This document shows positions 46,942 to 56,598 of a stretch of DNA of 64,000 nucleotides, piece after piece (the first letter of the stretch is position 1; each line of letters begins with the position of its first letter). The DNA is from Parietichytrium sp. I65-24A (lineage: Eukaryota > Sar > Bigyra > Thraustochytrida > Thraustochytriidae): assembly GCA_012862575.1 (NCBI GenBank), contig BLSF01000021.1, positions 62,001 to 126,000 on the forward strand. The letters run 5' to 3'. A program made the translations under genes and the position numbers. A model generated the notes under the pieces. The model was not told the origin of the DNA. It worked only from the letters and a program-made list of their open reading frames with translations, and did no database searches.

Positions 46942-48420
46942 ATGCTGAGCGCCAGGTGGGGGATGAGCGCCGCCAGGGCCGGATGGGCCGGAGCCTTTGT
47001 GGCGAGGATCGGCGCGCGGAGGATGATGGGGACTCTGCCGCAAGGCGCGACGGTGCTGCCGATGCCGGCGCTGAGCCCGACGATGGAGATGGGCAGCATC
47101 GCTGGATGGCACATCAAGGAGCTTGATGAAGTCGGCGCTGGCACGGTCCTGTGTGAAGTGGAGACGGACAAGGCCACTGTGGACTACGAGGCCGTGGAGG
47201 ACGGAGTCTTGGCAAAGATCTTGCGCGGAGATGGGTCCAAGGACCTCAAGGTGGGAACCCCTATTGCTGTCTTGGCTGATGACGCAGACATTGCGGCCAA
47301 GGTGAAAGAGATGGACCTGTCCTTTTTGATGGAAGAGGGTGGTGGTGCTTCCGCCCAGTCGTCGGAGAAGAAAGCTGAATCGGAGTCGAAGACTGCACAA
47401 CCGGAGCAAAGCGAGTCGTCCACCAAAGCCTCGTCTGGCAATGTAGTCGCTTCCCCTGCTGCATCCATTCTCCTCGCAACGCACGGGGTTGACTTTCGTT
47501 CTGTTGAGCCAACGCAGCAATTCCCATCGGGCAAGACCCGCATCGTCACCAAGGGAGATGCCCTGAAGGCAGTGCGGGGCAAATCAAAGGTTCCAATCCC
47601 TGCTCCACACGCTCATGCAGAGGAGCATGCTTCGCCAAAACAAACCGTGTCACCATCAGCCAGTTCCTCTGCGCCGTCAGCTTCGCAGAGCAGCTCTTCG
47701 GGGGAAATTCAAAATACCATCACGGAGGCACAAGGCGAATTCGAGGATGTGCCTCTTTCTTCCATGCGCAAGATTATCGCTACCCGATTGACAGAGGCAA
47801 AGCAGTCCAGGCCGCACTTTTATGCGACTATGGAATGCGAGATCGATAACATTCTTGCCATGCGCTCCCAGCTCAAGAAAGCCCTCGGCGCTGCTCCATC
47901 GATTAATGATGTCATCGTCCGCGCGGCAGCCTTGAGTCTCAGGGACGTTCCCCGAGTCAACTGCAGACTTGGCGATAACGGAGAGGTAATTCAAAATCCG
48001 ACCATTGACGTAGCCGTGGCCGTGGCCACCCCCACCGGCCTCATCACTCCTATCGTCAAAAACACGGACCAGAAAGGCGTGATGCAGATATCTACAGACA
48101 TGAAAGACCTTGCAGGCCGCGCCAAGGCAAACAAGCTCAAGCTCGATGAGTTTCAAGGCGGTTCATTCGCCGTGTCAAACTTGGGCATGCTTGGCATCTC
48201 CGATTTTACTGCTGTGATCAGTCCACCTCAATCGGCCATTCTTGCTGTAGGCGGCGGCAGAAAGGAATTCAACTGCGACGACGAAAACAACTTGCGCCCA
48301 GTCAACGTGATCACCGTTCAGATTTCATGCGACCGCCGGGTCATTGACGATGTGACCGCCGGTCAGTTTTTGCAGTGCTTTAAGGCTTACATGGAGGAGC
48401 CAATCTTGATGAACCTCTAG
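46942..48420 (+). CDS. E2-like pyruvate dehydrogenase component X (E3-binding protein)
   Basis: A 492-residue mitochondrial protein with the dihydrolipoyl acyltransferase layout. The N-terminus (MLSARWGMSAARAG then ARIGARRMM) looks like a presequence. The lipoyl domain (about 36-115) has the lipoylation site ETDKATVDYE (Lys77). A peripheral-subunit-binding domain follows (ASPAASILLATHGVDF; RIVTKGDALKAV). The C-terminal core has SSMRKIIATRLTEAKQ and FAVSNLGMLGI. The acyltransferase active-site motif DHRxxDG is here DRRVIDD: the catalytic His is Arg465 and Gly is Asp470. Human PDHX shows the same type of loss (DSRVVDD). This favours a structural E3-binding protein X over an active E2, and an active E2 should be encoded elsewhere. 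First ATG is at 46942. Confidence 0.85.
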   Translation: MLSARWGMSAARAGWAGAFVARIGARRMMGTLPQGATVLPMPALSPTMEMGSIAGWHIKELDEVGAGTVLCEVETDKATVDYEAVEDGVLAKILRGDGSKDLKVGTPIAVLADDADIAAKVKEMDLSFLMEEGGGASAQSSEKKAESESKTAQPEQSESSTKASSGNVVASPAASILLATHGVDFRSVEPTQQFPSGKTRIVTKGDALKAVRGKSKVPIPAPHAHAEEHASPKQTVSPSASSSAPSASQSSSSGEIQNTITEAQGEFEDVPLSSMRKIIATRLTEAKQSRPHFYATMECEIDNILAMRSQLKKALGAAPSINDVIVRAAALSLRDVPRVNCRLGDNGEVIQNPTIDVAVAVATPTGLITPIVKNTDQKGVMQISTDMKDLAGRAKANKLKLDEFQGGSFAVSNLGMLGISDFTAVISPPQSAILAVGGGRKEFNCDDENNLRPVNVITVQISCDRRVIDDVTAGQFLQCFKAYMEEPILMNL

Positions 48421-48731
48421 AGGTGTTAAAAAACTTGATTTGCTTGCCCCATTTCCGTCGCATACGCTAGCGTAACCTCTTCCTGACTGTGAGTCCGAAT
48501 CGATTTCACAGTCAAGCGGTGCCTTTTCTGTTCGACAGCTCAGAAGCGTGAGAGACTGTGCGAAGCGACCACTTCAGGTGATTTGAAGAATTTGTCAGAG
48601 ACGTAATATTGATTTGATGTTTCGAATAGGAAGAGTTGTTGTTATTGTTGTAATGGTTGCTAATTCCAAAACAGCCCAGTCGATCAAAGCACAATCATGA
48701 TCATAGCAAGAGTTCTTGTTATTGTAGTTGT

Positions 48732-48768
<37 letters not shown>

Positions 48769-48947
48769 CCCAAAATAGCCCAGTCGAACAAAGCACCATC
48801 GAGATCATTTGAATGCAGCAAAGAATGCGGATCGGAAAGAAGACTAACAAGGATACATGAACGAAATACACTCCTCTTTCTTTTCTTCCAGGTATACATA
48901 TGCCTCGTATGATTTCAACTCAGCCGACAGGCGAACTAGATCTAGAG
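48421..48947. other. Convergent intergenic region with GAT repeat
   Basis: 527 bp. It contains a (GAT)n microsatellite of about 12 units (48732-48768) and an inverted repeat-like pair TTTTGGAATTAGCAACC / CCAAAATAGCCCAGTCGA. The phrase CCCAGTCGA-CAAAGCAC appears twice, at about 48675-48692 and 48778-48797, flanking the repeat. Confidence 0.5.
48732..48768 (+). repeat. GAT trinucleotide microsatellite
   Basis: About 12 perfect GAT units in 3' intergenic DNA. Confidence 0.95.
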
Positions 48948-51900
48948 CTATTTCTTTTTACGCTTTCCTTTTCCCATTCCGAACATTGAGCTGCTCTTAC
49001 CTTGGAGCTTGTCCACGTCGTACTGATCACGGATCGGCTCTTGAGAACTACCCACTTGCGCACGAGCTTTTTGCAGAACGGAGTAGAATTTTCGGAGTAG
49101 CTGCCAACCTGCCTCTACATCTTTGAAGCTCTTGTCGGCACTGGTTTGCGAGGAGAGTGCCTCGTATGCAGCAGAAAACTTATCTAGTGTGTCCTCGATA
49201 TCTTTCGCAAGTTGCACGCGATATTCCATAAGGCGCTGCCTTGTTGAGGGATCCTCTACATGACTGATCAAGTCGCGATCGGAAAGCTTCATCTGTAGAT
49301 CGGATACATTTGGCGCGATGGTGTCTTTCATAGGAGTCCACAAGTAAACCAGCTGCTTCCACTTGTCCTCCACCGCCGTACATTTGGCAGGCCTCCGGAA
49401 CGCCTCTGGGCGAATAGGGGCCCATGTGAGGAAGCGGTTTTGCTGAAGAAGCTTAATCAGAACCGCAGCATTCAAGTCTGGCTTTGGATCTACTAGGTTG
49501 CTCATTGCTTCAAAGAGCTCCATGACCGTGTTTTGGCTACCAATAATGTTTTGCCCCAGCTGTGACGCGCATTGTTGCGCAAAGTCTTCGTAGGAAATAA
49601 TATGATTGATGAACACCTTGTCGGAGACCGCATCCATTTCAGGAACCGGCTCCTCCTTGACCCGCTCCTGCAACGTTTTCCGGCGCATAATCTGCTCCGA
49701 GTGCCATCCTTGTAGGACAATCAGCAACACACAGTCCAAATCAACCGCGCCGTGAACAATATCCAGCCGCTCTAAACGGGTCATGCATTCCTCAAGAACC
49801 TTTGCGCTCGCGCCATACCCGCACAACTGGAGCCCCTTCCCTCCGCTCGGGTTCGCCGTTGCCTCTTGAAAGACCGCTTTGACACCTGCGATTGCCGCTT
49901 CGACAGGGATTCGTGAGGGCTGGCCAACAGGAAAGAGTGGGCGCGCTTCCACTTCATCCTTGCCCTTATCTTTGTAGACAAGACCGAGGAAGATGCTCAG
50001 CGCTGCCACATAGGTGTCGACTGCCTCAGGGGCCTCCAACGCTTTGGGTAGCAATCTCTGCAGGGGCCCTGCACTCCAATCGTGGTGCTCGCCGTATCCA
50101 ATTTCATTTTCAATGTCAAGCGTTCCAAATTCCTCTTCTATAGATGGATCCAGAGCGGACTTTCGCTTTGGTGGAAATAGCGTGGAGGCGCGGACACCAG
50201 TGAACCTCGCGAAAATGCGGATGCGTGGATGCTCACCTGCATAGTGGTGAACGTTCACAAAAAAGTCAAAAATCGCCCTCTCTGCAACGCTTCGAACCCC
50301 CACGAGATTTACAAAAGTCTTGTGAATTGCCTCTTCGAGGCCCATGCGCCTAGCACGGAGTAACATGAGCTTTCCACTCTCACTGCCTGCAATACTGGCA
50401 GCAAGCTCCGTATCTGCCTGCATCTTGTATCGATAAACCTCTTCAATGCTCAACAAGACCCATTCCATCGGCCTGAGCGGAAGCCGCTCCAGACGACGCT
50501 TTACAGTCTCTTTCGTCGCATCGATAGCATTGCCGCTCAGCGACTCGTTCTCATCATCCTCATCTTTCTTTTCAAGTTCGTTTGCAGGTAGGATCAATCC
50601 CGGCTCAAAGCAAACGCTCATGTGTTTTCGCATTCTGAGAGGAATGCCCGGGGCAAGCTCCTGTTTCTTGCGCCATTTTTGCTGAATGAGCGCAGCAGAG
50701 TTCTTCAGCTGAAGAGCTTGCATCCTCTCCTCGCGCTCATCCTGCGCAAAGTCGCGAAGTATTGTCCCCAGCGACTCGAGCTCCTTTTTGGCGTTGATTA
50801 CCGTCAACTCCCCTGAGGAATCCTGCTCTCCGTACAATTCTCGCTTTCCAATTCGCTCGCCAATGAGAAAATACAGCAGTCGCCTAACCGCGCACAATGC
50901 TCGGCGACCGTCCAATTGCACGCCACCCATCTCGAGCTCCACGTCAACATCTTGCAGAAGCCTTTTGAGTTGCCGCTTGGCACTTGGTTCAACGCTTTCC
51001 AGGAACAGACGGATGAGCGGACGAAGCAGAGCCATTTGCTGCCTAACTAGTGTTCCGATCTGCACGCATTGAGCCGGGGTGAGATTGTTGGGTGCCTCTG
51101 TTCCGTAGTGTGGGGGGAGGCGCAGACAGTCGATGAAAAACTGAGACCGATTAGCTGCTTTGGTAAAAGAATCCAAGGTCACCTTGCCATTTCCGAGCTC
51201 AAAGGCAAGCCGGTAAAGCGCCACAGCTTCTGCCGGGCCAGCTCGTTTGTTTAAGGATGTGACGATCGTCAGCAACTGACCAAGGTCAACTGACTTATTG
51301 TAGGCTTGCTCATCTGCGCCAGACGACGCACATCCGAACATGAGACGCAGTGCTGCGCGTCGGTGGGCTTGCTCATCTCGATATTCCTGCAAGAGCACTC
51401 GGAGGCAAACGTTAATATCAATTATTCGCTGACCAGTCGTTGGAGTGATGCGCACTTCTTCTTGCACCGCGTTTTCTACCAGCGTCTTCACTGCTCGCTT
51501 GCAATCATCTTCCGAGGCGCGCGCCATGACTCGCTCAACTGCTGACACAGCATGCTTAATCTCCACAAACACAAAGTCGTCAATTGGCTGAGGCTCCTCA
51601 AGACCCATCGCCTCTTCTTCTTGCTGCATTGCATCATAATCACACGCAGTAGTATTCGCCCCCCATTTGAGATCTGCGTGCCGCTCGTTCGCAACAGCCT
51701 CCAGAATTGTCAAGCAATGCAGGTAAAATGCAAAGTCGTCCTCACCGAATTTCTCGTCCAAGAAAGTGTAAAAGACGCGGGCCTCAGGAAGCTCCGAAAA
51801 GAGCTTCTTGATGCCATAATAGAGCGCCCACCTGTTTTCGTCGGCTTGCGCTTTTGCCATGAGCACGGCCTCGTCACCTTCCTGCTGCTTGAGCTCCTCT

Positions 51901-54119
51901 AGTCGCTCTGGGCGTGCTGAGAACCACATGTAAACAAATTCTGGGAACCGGAGCCTTGGCTTTCCGACCCGGTCGGCAGAAAAGTCTGCAGAGCGCTTCG
52001 CGCGAATAATACACCGCATGCAGCGAATTACCCACGATCTCGATCTGTCAGGCCGATAGCCCATGAGATTTGGGAGGAGCATGCGGTACCCTTCGCACGC
52101 AAGGCGTTTCTTCGAGTCTGCGAACCGCTCATCGATGTTGCCCGCTCTATCCAAGGCCACGTTGCACCTGGGGCACAAAAATGTCTTTGCCGTGCTCGGT
52201 GGGTCCATACCATCACGAATCTCGTTTGCTGCACATTCTTCAAAATTTATGTTTTGATAGGTCTCATCAACCTGAACGGTGTCTGTTGCCTTTAGAATCT
52301 TTTTGCCAACGATATACTTGTCGTTTGCTGGGTTTTTGCTGGATTTCGCCTTCTTTTTCTTCTTCTTCTTGCCCCCTGCAGACGACTTGCCCTTCTTTTT
52401 CCCAGAAGGACTCTTTTTGCCACCTTTCTTCACGACCTTCTTCTTCTTCTTTTTCTTGGATGACGAAGGGCTGGTTGGAGAAGCCGGTGAAGCAGCGCCT
52501 TCTTCCTCCGTGTGAGCATGATCCTCATGATCAGCAGCATCCGCTTCCTCTTCGCCGGCCTCTTCCTCCTCTTCTTCATCATCGTCTTCCTCATCTTCGC
52601 TACTGCTCTCTTCCTCAGAAGACGAGTCATAATTTGCGTTGGACGCTCGCTTCGTGCCGGTGTCGCCTTCACCTTTTCCTAGCTCTTCCATGCTGAGCAG
52701 CTTGCTTTGCTGCTGCATAAGGTTCTCCATGAGCCCCTCCCTCTTCTCAAGCTCTGCTTCCAAAGATGCCACCCGGCCTCGAAGCTCTGCAATAGTGTCC
52801 TCCTGGAGCTCTACCGTCTTGTTCAATTCGTCGCGGATCGTCACGAGCGGCCGTAAGACTTCCAGCTCCGCATGCGCCTTCTTTACTTTCTGTTCCAACA
52901 ACGTACACGCTTCCGAGAGGTCCATCGTACGCAGCACATCGCCTTCATCGCGCATCTTTCTGTAAACAGCATTGAGGGATGCCAACGTCTCCGACATCCT
53001 CTTTTGCGCACCTTCAGCCACGGAGACTTTCTTTTCGTACTCGGCAAACTTCTCCTCTGCGGCTAGCCGGCTTTGTTCCATTGCTGCTTTGTGCTGTTTG
53101 TCGAGATCGTCCCGTATCGTAAACTGCTGCTGACTCAGCTCCACAGCCTTTCGCTTATAAAACATCATTCTCCTGCCCATTTCACTGAGGTCATGAGTGC
53201 ACATGGAGTTGGCGGTGCAGAGCAGCGCAAAGCAGGTCGCCAGCTGATTCCTAATCTTGCCGAGAAGTTTGCCCTGCTCCAAGCAAGAAACCATCACCTG
53301 GCCTTGCAATTCGCCAAAGATAAGGTCCGACCACTTTTGCTCGTACAGCGCGGCGGCCATCGTGGACTGCAGCTCGAGATTTCTCTGGCTTACCTCCGTT
53401 CCGGAGCGCAGACTGAGCTGATTTCTCTCTTCCTCCTCTAACCCTTTCCTGGTCTGCTCCACACTCTCCGCGCCTTGTGCGCCCTTGATATCGTCGGCGC
53501 CGTCCAGAGCGCTTACGGGTAATAACAGCTGCCTGACTGCCTCCTTGGTCGCCACAATATCCTGCTCCATCCTGCTCTCCGGCATCAACCCGCTGCCGGG
53601 CTTCCTAGTCTGCCGTATCTCGCGCTGGGAAGCGTGCATGGCCTTCTCGAACTGCTTTTGCAGCTGCAGGGTGTCCTTGCGCGACACCGGCTTCTCCAGC
53701 GACGAGTCCACCTTGCCCACCTGCTGCCACGTGTTGTCCTTCGTCAGCATTGAGTACTGCCCCTCCCTTTCCCCGCGCGATCTCGCCCCTGCCGCCGCCT
53801 CCTTCTTCCTGCGCCGCACGCCGTCCTTCTCCTTCTCCTTCTCCTTCTCTTCTTCGCGCTCCTCATCGCCGTTCTCTGCCGCATCTGAAGCACCCACTTG
53901 CGCAGGTTCGCCTGCCTTGCTCAAGGCTCCTTCCGACACGCTGTGGAACAGTCCGCTGTTCCCGTTGTTCCCTGCCGCGCCCTGCCAGCTGTCCCCGCCT
54001 AGCCGCGCTAGCTTCACCCTACCGGCGGGCGCGGACGCGCCGCCTCTCGCGTCGCGCTTCTCCAGCAGACCCAGCCGCTGACGCAGCTCCTTGCGCTGCT
54101 TGGCCAGCTCCTTCTCCAT
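48948..54119 (-). CDS. Large axonemal-dynein-light-chain-domain protein (AXDND1-like)
   Basis: A 1723-residue protein in one exon. Residues about 250-465 resemble the axonemal dynein light chain p28 domain: LYEQKWSDLIFGELQGQVMV, SCLEQGKLLGKIRNQ, then a long coiled coil (LEVLRPLVTIRDELNKTVEL, EDTIAELRGRVASLEAELEK), as in AXDND1/DNALI1. An acidic block and a Lys-rich block (KKKKKKVVKKGGKK) follow. Next is a C-x2-C pair (FLCPRCNVAL ... VIRCMRCII), a possible zinc site, and about 1000 helical residues I cannot assign. Such large proteins in flagellates usually belong to the axoneme or basal body. The first ATG is 54119; the last residues are Lys-rich. Family assignment rests on the p28-like region only. 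Confidence 0.65.
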   Translation of the reverse strand: MEKELAKQRKELRQRLGLLEKRDARGGASAPAGRVKLARLGGDSWQGAAGNNGNSGLFHSVSEGALSKAGEPAQVGASDAAENGDEEREEEKEKEKEKDGVRRRKKEAAAGARSRGEREGQYSMLTKDNTWQQVGKVDSSLEKPVSRKDTLQLQKQFEKAMHASQREIRQTRKPGSGLMPESRMEQDIVATKEAVRQLLLPVSALDGADDIKGAQGAESVEQTRKGLEEEERNQLSLRSGTEVSQRNLELQSTMAAALYEQKWSDLIFGELQGQVMVSCLEQGKLLGKIRNQLATCFALLCTANSMCTHDLSEMGRRMMFYKRKAVELSQQQFTIRDDLDKQHKAAMEQSRLAAEEKFAEYEKKVSVAEGAQKRMSETLASLNAVYRKMRDEGDVLRTMDLSEACTLLEQKVKKAHAELEVLRPLVTIRDELNKTVELQEDTIAELRGRVASLEAELEKREGLMENLMQQQSKLLSMEELGKGEGDTGTKRASNANYDSSSEEESSSEDEEDDDEEEEEEAGEEEADAADHEDHAHTEEEGAASPASPTSPSSSKKKKKKKVVKKGGKKSPSGKKKGKSSAGGKKKKKKKAKSSKNPANDKYIVGKKILKATDTVQVDETYQNINFEECAANEIRDGMDPPSTAKTFLCPRCNVALDRAGNIDERFADSKKRLACEGYRMLLPNLMGYRPDRSRSWVIRCMRCIIRAKRSADFSADRVGKPRLRFPEFVYMWFSARPERLEELKQQEGDEAVLMAKAQADENRWALYYGIKKLFSELPEARVFYTFLDEKFGEDDFAFYLHCLTILEAVANERHADLKWGANTTACDYDAMQQEEEAMGLEEPQPIDDFVFVEIKHAVSAVERVMARASEDDCKRAVKTLVENAVQEEVRITPTTGQRIIDINVCLRVLLQEYRDEQAHRRAALRLMFGCASSGADEQAYNKSVDLGQLLTIVTSLNKRAGPAEAVALYRLAFELGNGKVTLDSFTKAANRSQFFIDCLRLPPHYGTEAPNNLTPAQCVQIGTLVRQQMALLRPLIRLFLESVEPSAKRQLKRLLQDVDVELEMGGVQLDGRRALCAVRRLLYFLIGERIGKRELYGEQDSSGELTVINAKKELESLGTILRDFAQDEREERMQALQLKNSAALIQQKWRKKQELAPGIPLRMRKHMSVCFEPGLILPANELEKKDEDDENESLSGNAIDATKETVKRRLERLPLRPMEWVLLSIEEVYRYKMQADTELAASIAGSESGKLMLLRARRMGLEEAIHKTFVNLVGVRSVAERAIFDFFVNVHHYAGEHPRIRIFARFTGVRASTLFPPKRKSALDPSIEEEFGTLDIENEIGYGEHHDWSAGPLQRLLPKALEAPEAVDTYVAALSIFLGLVYKDKGKDEVEARPLFPVGQPSRIPVEAAIAGVKAVFQEATANPSGGKGLQLCGYGASAKVLEECMTRLERLDIVHGAVDLDCVLLIVLQGWHSEQIMRRKTLQERVKEEPVPEMDAVSDKVFINHIISYEDFAQQCASQLGQNIIGSQNTVMELFEAMSNLVDPKPDLNAAVLIKLLQQNRFLTWAPIRPEAFRRPAKCTAVEDKWKQLVYLWTPMKDTIAPNVSDLQMKLSDRDLISHVEDPSTRQRLMEYRVQLAKDIEDTLDKFSAAYEALSSQTSADKSFKDVEAGWQLLRKFYSVLQKARAQVGSSQEPIRDQYDVDKLQGKSSSMFGMGKGKRKKK

Positions 54120-54772
54120 CGCACCACGCACCACGCACCACGCACCACGGCGGAACTCGCAGAACGGCCCCGTATGCCGCGCACCCTCCCGGCCTATCTG
54201 CCACTAGCGACGCCCCACACTTGCCGCAGGGCGGGGGATCACGTCGCAGTGCAAGTGGGTTGTGGGTTGGGGTGGAGAACCCGCCCGCGTCGCGCCGGAG
54301 AACCCGGACCAGCCTGGAGAACCCAACGCTGCCGCCTCCTGCTGACGCGTAACGTATGCTACTGCTTATAGTCGACTAGCGATGGACTACCGCGCCTGGC
54401 ACGCCCACGCGCGCTGAGGATGCTCGTCGCGAGACTCCGCTGCGTCTAGGAGAGAGTAGTGCGCGCTAAGGGTCGAAAACGTTCTTTCCAGCTTTGACGA
54501 GAGCCGTTGGCAGGAACAAAGAGCTGTTCCCTCCAGTTATCCATAGAGCAGGGCGTAGAGTCCTAGAGTGGAGAAAGGACTGAGAGAGGGCTTGGCTGAG
54601 GAATAGAAGAATGTCTAGCTAGTTTGATAGGGAGAGTGTGGCAATGTTAGAGACTAGGCGAGGATCGGCGGTGCCTGCAAGGCTTCTCGACGTTGTACTT
54701 TTTTGGTTTTTCTCAGAGTTCAGGAGATAACATAGCGGGGAAAAAGAGAAAAAAAGGCGAAGAGAGTTGTTT
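54120..54772. other. Intergenic region
   Basis: 653 bp between two minus-strand genes. The first part has CACGCACCA tandem units (54121-54150) and GGAGAACCC units (54271-54325). No gene seen. Confidence 0.45.
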
Positions 54773-55702
54773 TTATACAGAGGGGCTTGGTGGAGCAGGA
54801 GCCGCGCTAGGCTTTTTGAGCAGGATAGCCTGCTGATACGAAGGGTTGATGGGGAGCTGTGTGGGCGGGATGTGCTTGTAGTTGGATCCGCCACCAGAGG
54901 ACTCGTCGTGAAGTGAATAGGTTTTGTCGGCGTCAAAGCCGGACAAGTCGCCGCAAGCAACAAATGGGACAATTACCCGGTTCACGCCCAATATCTGATC
55001 CTTCTCATCTGCTTCTGAAGCGCCAGCCTCATCTGCATAGCTGGGCAATAACATCGGTGCGTTCATCGTAGGAACGTACCCGATCGGAGGGCAATAGTCT
55101 TGGCATACGACAAATGCCTCCATGCTCGAATTTCTACTACTACGGGGTTTGGCGATGGTCACACGGTTGAAGAATTGACGAAGCTGAGTGTACAAAAGTG
55201 TTACATCTTTTCCGCGAAACATCTTTGCACAGAAGCTTCCCCCAGGCTTAAGCACAAAGGTTGCAATATTCAGCCCTGCAAGGACTAGCTGCGACTGCAA
55301 GTATACATCCAAATCATGCAAGCCAGTGACATCAGGAGCTCCATCGGACACAACAATGTCGGCCTTGTTTCCAGAAAAGTACGAAATGATCTCCTTCGCG
55401 GTCTTTTCTGCCGTTATATCCCCTACGAGCTGAACTACACCGGGAATCGGTGCCATTTGCTGCAAATCCACCGCAACTACTCTGGTCTCGCTCGATTTGT
55501 CCTCGTCGTCTCGCCATAGCTTTCTGCTCAAGACTTGGCTCCAACTCCCTGGAGCTGCGCACAAATCTACAGCTCTAGTGACGCCTTCAAACAAGTTGAA
55601 CTCTTCATCAACTTGGATCAGCTTGAAAGCAGACCTTGCCCTGAAACCAAGCTCCTTTGCCCGCCGATAGTAAATATCGCGCCTGTCTTTTGACTTGCCC
55701 AT
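54773..55702 (-). CDS. FTSJ1: tRNA 2'-O-ribose methyltransferase TRM7/FTSJ1
   Basis: A 309-residue RrmJ-family methyltransferase that modifies the ribose at tRNA positions 32 and 34 in the anticodon loop. The start [20 protein letters not shown] matches Trm7/FTSJ1 proteins closely. The SAM-binding strand is [13 protein letters not shown] (46-58). The K-D-K-E catalytic tetrad can be placed: Lys27 (RSAFKLIQ), Asp120 (VVSDGAPD), Lys160 (FCAKMFRG) and Glu195 (SSMEAFVV). The tail contains [18 protein letters not shown], also typical of the family. In other organisms it works with WDR6/Trm734 or THADA/Trm732. The ATG at 55702 is the natural start, and a coding-strand GA tract (55808-55853) lies about 105 bp upstream. 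Confidence 0.96.
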   Translation of the reverse strand: MGKSKDRRDIYYRRAKELGFRARSAFKLIQVDEEFNLFEGVTRAVDLCAAPGSWSQVLSRKLWRDDEDKSSETRVVAVDLQQMAPIPGVVQLVGDITAEKTAKEIISYFSGNKADIVVSDGAPDVTGLHDLDVYLQSQLVLAGLNIATFVLKPGGSFCAKMFRGKDVTLLYTQLRQFFNRVTIAKPRSSRNSSMEAFVVCQDYCPPIGYVPTMNAPMLLPSYADEAGASEADEKDQILGVNRVIVPFVACGDLSGFDADKTYSLHDESSGGGSNYKHIPPTQLPINPSYQQAILLKKPSAAPAPPSPSV

Positions 55703-56598
55703 TGCTCTACTGGCGTCAACGCCACTTGGTCTATACTGCTCTCAAACCGTGCAGCCAAAGAGCGCCTAATTCAGGCCTCAGAGCGATCCTCTCAATCTCA
55801 CGATCTATCTGTTTCCCTCTCTCTTTCTCTCTTTTTCTCTCTCTCTCTCTCTGTCCTTGTGCTTGCCCTGCGACCATGTCCTCTCTCAAAATGGTGGCCA
55901 CCAAACGCTAGATATTTCCTCGTATCCGCCTCGCGTATTTTAATAACCAAATAACTTCCAATATATAGAACAGCACGAACAAATTATTGTTCTCCACGAT
56001 TTTCTCTCACACAAGTTGGAGAAAACCTATCCGTTGGTGATCTCAGCTCGCAAGTCGGAGTCCGAGTCAAAATATCGAGCTGCAAGTCACAGTCAGGCTA
56101 GTTTTCAAAATTCAACAATAATGTACAGACTGTGAGCACCGCACTCTCCTATTCAGCAAATGGAAAGACAGATTCTAGGGTGCGAAAACCCAATCTCGCG
56201 ATTTTTCACAGACAAGAATGCAAGAGCGAGCACAAGAGCAGGGACGGAAGAGCACGCCGTTGGAGAGAAAAGGAGAACAAGAGAATAAGAATGCAAGTGG
56301 GTATGTAACCAAAGCCAAGCGCAGTCTTGAATGCAGAAATGCGAAACAGAGAGCCTAAGCTATGCTCAAGCCCTTTGCTATTGGGAAGCGCACTATAGCG
56401 CACTGCGAACACGGGAATCGGTTTGGAGTGGAACATTGAACTTGTCATGGATATGAGTAGAGCTTTTCGCCATAGGGCCATCCTTCAAATTGCGGTGAGA
56501 TAGCTCGACTGCCAATACTTGAAAACTCATAGAACGAACTGAGCCGGGCAACGCGGTCAACCAGCGCGCATGCGCGCCCGTACGCCTGGGGCAGCAAA
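55703..56598. other. Divergent intergenic region
   Basis: 896 bp between FTSJ1 and the EGF/7-TM gene. CT tract at 55808-55853 (GA on the FTSJ1 coding strand). No gene seen, though an upstream signal-peptide exon for the next gene could hide here. Confidence 0.45.

Noticed and set aside
46011-47520. Two overlapping minus-strand open frames of nearly 390 codons
   Set aside because: They are antisense to the protein X gene and its leader, are Pro/Thr/Arg low-complexity, and start from non-ATG repeat sequence.
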